Part shown: in pieces, positions 13,353-13,970 of the stretch
Numbering within the stretch: position 1 is the first letter of the stretch
How the letters are laid out: every line of letters starts with the position of its first letter
Assembly: GCF_000972705.2 (NCBI RefSeq)
Contig: NZ_LATL02000048.1
Location: 1-13,970 of the forward strand
Length of the DNA: 13,970 nucleotides
Direction: 5' to 3'
From: Limnoraphis robusta CS-951
Lineage (GTDB): Bacteria > Cyanobacteriota > Cyanobacteriia > Cyanobacteriales > Microcoleaceae
Notes under the pieces: model-generated
Database searches by the model: none
What the model was told of the DNA's origin: nothing
What the model saw: only the letters and a program-made list of their open reading frames with translations
Translations under genes and position numbers: made by a program

Positions 13353-13959
13353 ATAGTTGGTTTGGTATCTCCCTATCGGCTCTTTCTTTACCGGAATCCA
13401 CGAATAAATTAGAGCAGTTAGTCAGCGATAATTGGGCGGCATTAAAGAGTGCAACATCGTCGGAAGTTTTAACCGGAATTTTAGCCGCACTGCAAGCAAT
13501 GGGTCAACTGCGAGAGTTTGCCCAGTATTCAACATCGGAGATTTGGGTGATCGGTACAAAGGGTTGAATCGGGTGAAGTTGAAGACGATGCAGCCCAAGA
13601 TTTAAAGACTCCCGAATGGTCCGGCTTTTTCTAATCCGAATACGGTCGAGAAAACCGTCAATTTTGAAATTCGTTCTATCGATCCGCCCAAAAATTATGA
13701 ACAATATTTCACTCAAACCGTTCTCGTCGAAAAACTGCGGGAAGTGCGATCGCTAATTGGGTTTACCCGAATTCAATCTCCGGGCGATTTTGACGACGCA
13801 GGAGACATCCCAGAAGAATATCGAGTTCGTCTCAGTCGTCATCAGCCCGAATGGGTTCCGGCAACAGAAGTCAAAGGCGAAGGTATCTTTTTACCAAAAA
13901 TTGCCGCACACGCCCCTACCTTCAGGTATGGGGATATAAGGCTCTTTCTAATGCTATAA
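13343..13959 (+). pseudogene. drmB: Twice-frameshifted fragment of DrmB (DUF1998, DISARM defence)
   Basis: Three frames read in turn give one DrmB-like sequence. Frame one (13343 to ~13548) starts at the family's GASNxWF block as GASNSWFGISLSALSLP, then LVSDNWAALKSATSSEVL. Frame two (~13551-13631) gives VESGEVEDDAAQDLKTPEW. Frame three (13630-13959) gives SNPNTVEKTVNFEIRS, then VEKLREVRSLIGFTRIQSP and EWVPATEVKGEGIFLPK, a block characteristic of DrmB. Each join needs one base removed. The large N-terminal part before GASN is absent, and after GIFLPK the sequence leaves the family and stops at 13957-13959. DrmB is a core component of DISARM anti-phage systems; this copy is inactive. No drmA, drmC or methylase is in the window. 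A DUF1998 protein outside DISARM is the alternative. Confidence 0.7.
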
Positions 13960-13970
13960 TAACTCTACTG

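Overview
The window looks like accessory DNA of a filamentous, multicellular-type cyanobacterium (Oscillatoriales-like; genus not determinable). The signs are many copies of the HIP1 octamer GCGATCGC, heptanucleotide tandem repeats (STRR type), moderate to low GC, and families typical of such genomes: caspase-like peptidases, nSTAND-WD40 proteins and DUF1822.

Left edge (1-1143). Positions 134-423 look like one terminus of a Tn7-like / type V-K CAST-like transposon. It starts with TGTACA and is followed by eight same-direction copies of a ~19 bp motif (consensus roughly TTCAGAAATTAnnGTCGC), as expected of TnsB-binding sites. The element would extend rightward; no second end and no transposase, tnsC, tniQ or cas12k gene is visible. 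An AT-rich stretch follows, then a frameshifted, truncated P-loop gene.

Central block (1416-12624). Six genes all read on the minus strand. In transcription order they are: a C39-like cysteine peptidase (12624-11722), a small acidic protein with a hydrophobic hairpin-like segment (11630-11058), an orthocaspase with a large C-terminal extension (10861-8729), a 1521-residue caspase / nSTAND ATPase / transmembrane / 14-blade WD40 protein (8603-4038), a small secreted protein broken by a frameshift (3759-3417), and a murein-lytic enzyme combining an M74 (MepA-like) peptidase, two peptidoglycan-binding domains and a GH19-like domain (3026-1416). Nested inverted repeats lie in three of the gaps. 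The likeliest reading is a conflict or programmed-cell-death cassette: a STAND sensor with a caspase head, a second caspase, a possible membrane-acting target, and lytic or proteolytic partners. The individual families are recognisable; their working together is inference.

Right edge (12625-13970). A 410 bp non-coding stretch carries an STRR and a near-consensus promoter on the plus strand. Beyond it are two broken genes abutting head to head: the C-terminal part of a DUF1822 protein (minus) and a twice-frameshifted fragment of a DrmB/DUF1998 (DISARM) gene (plus). This supports a decayed defence-island setting.
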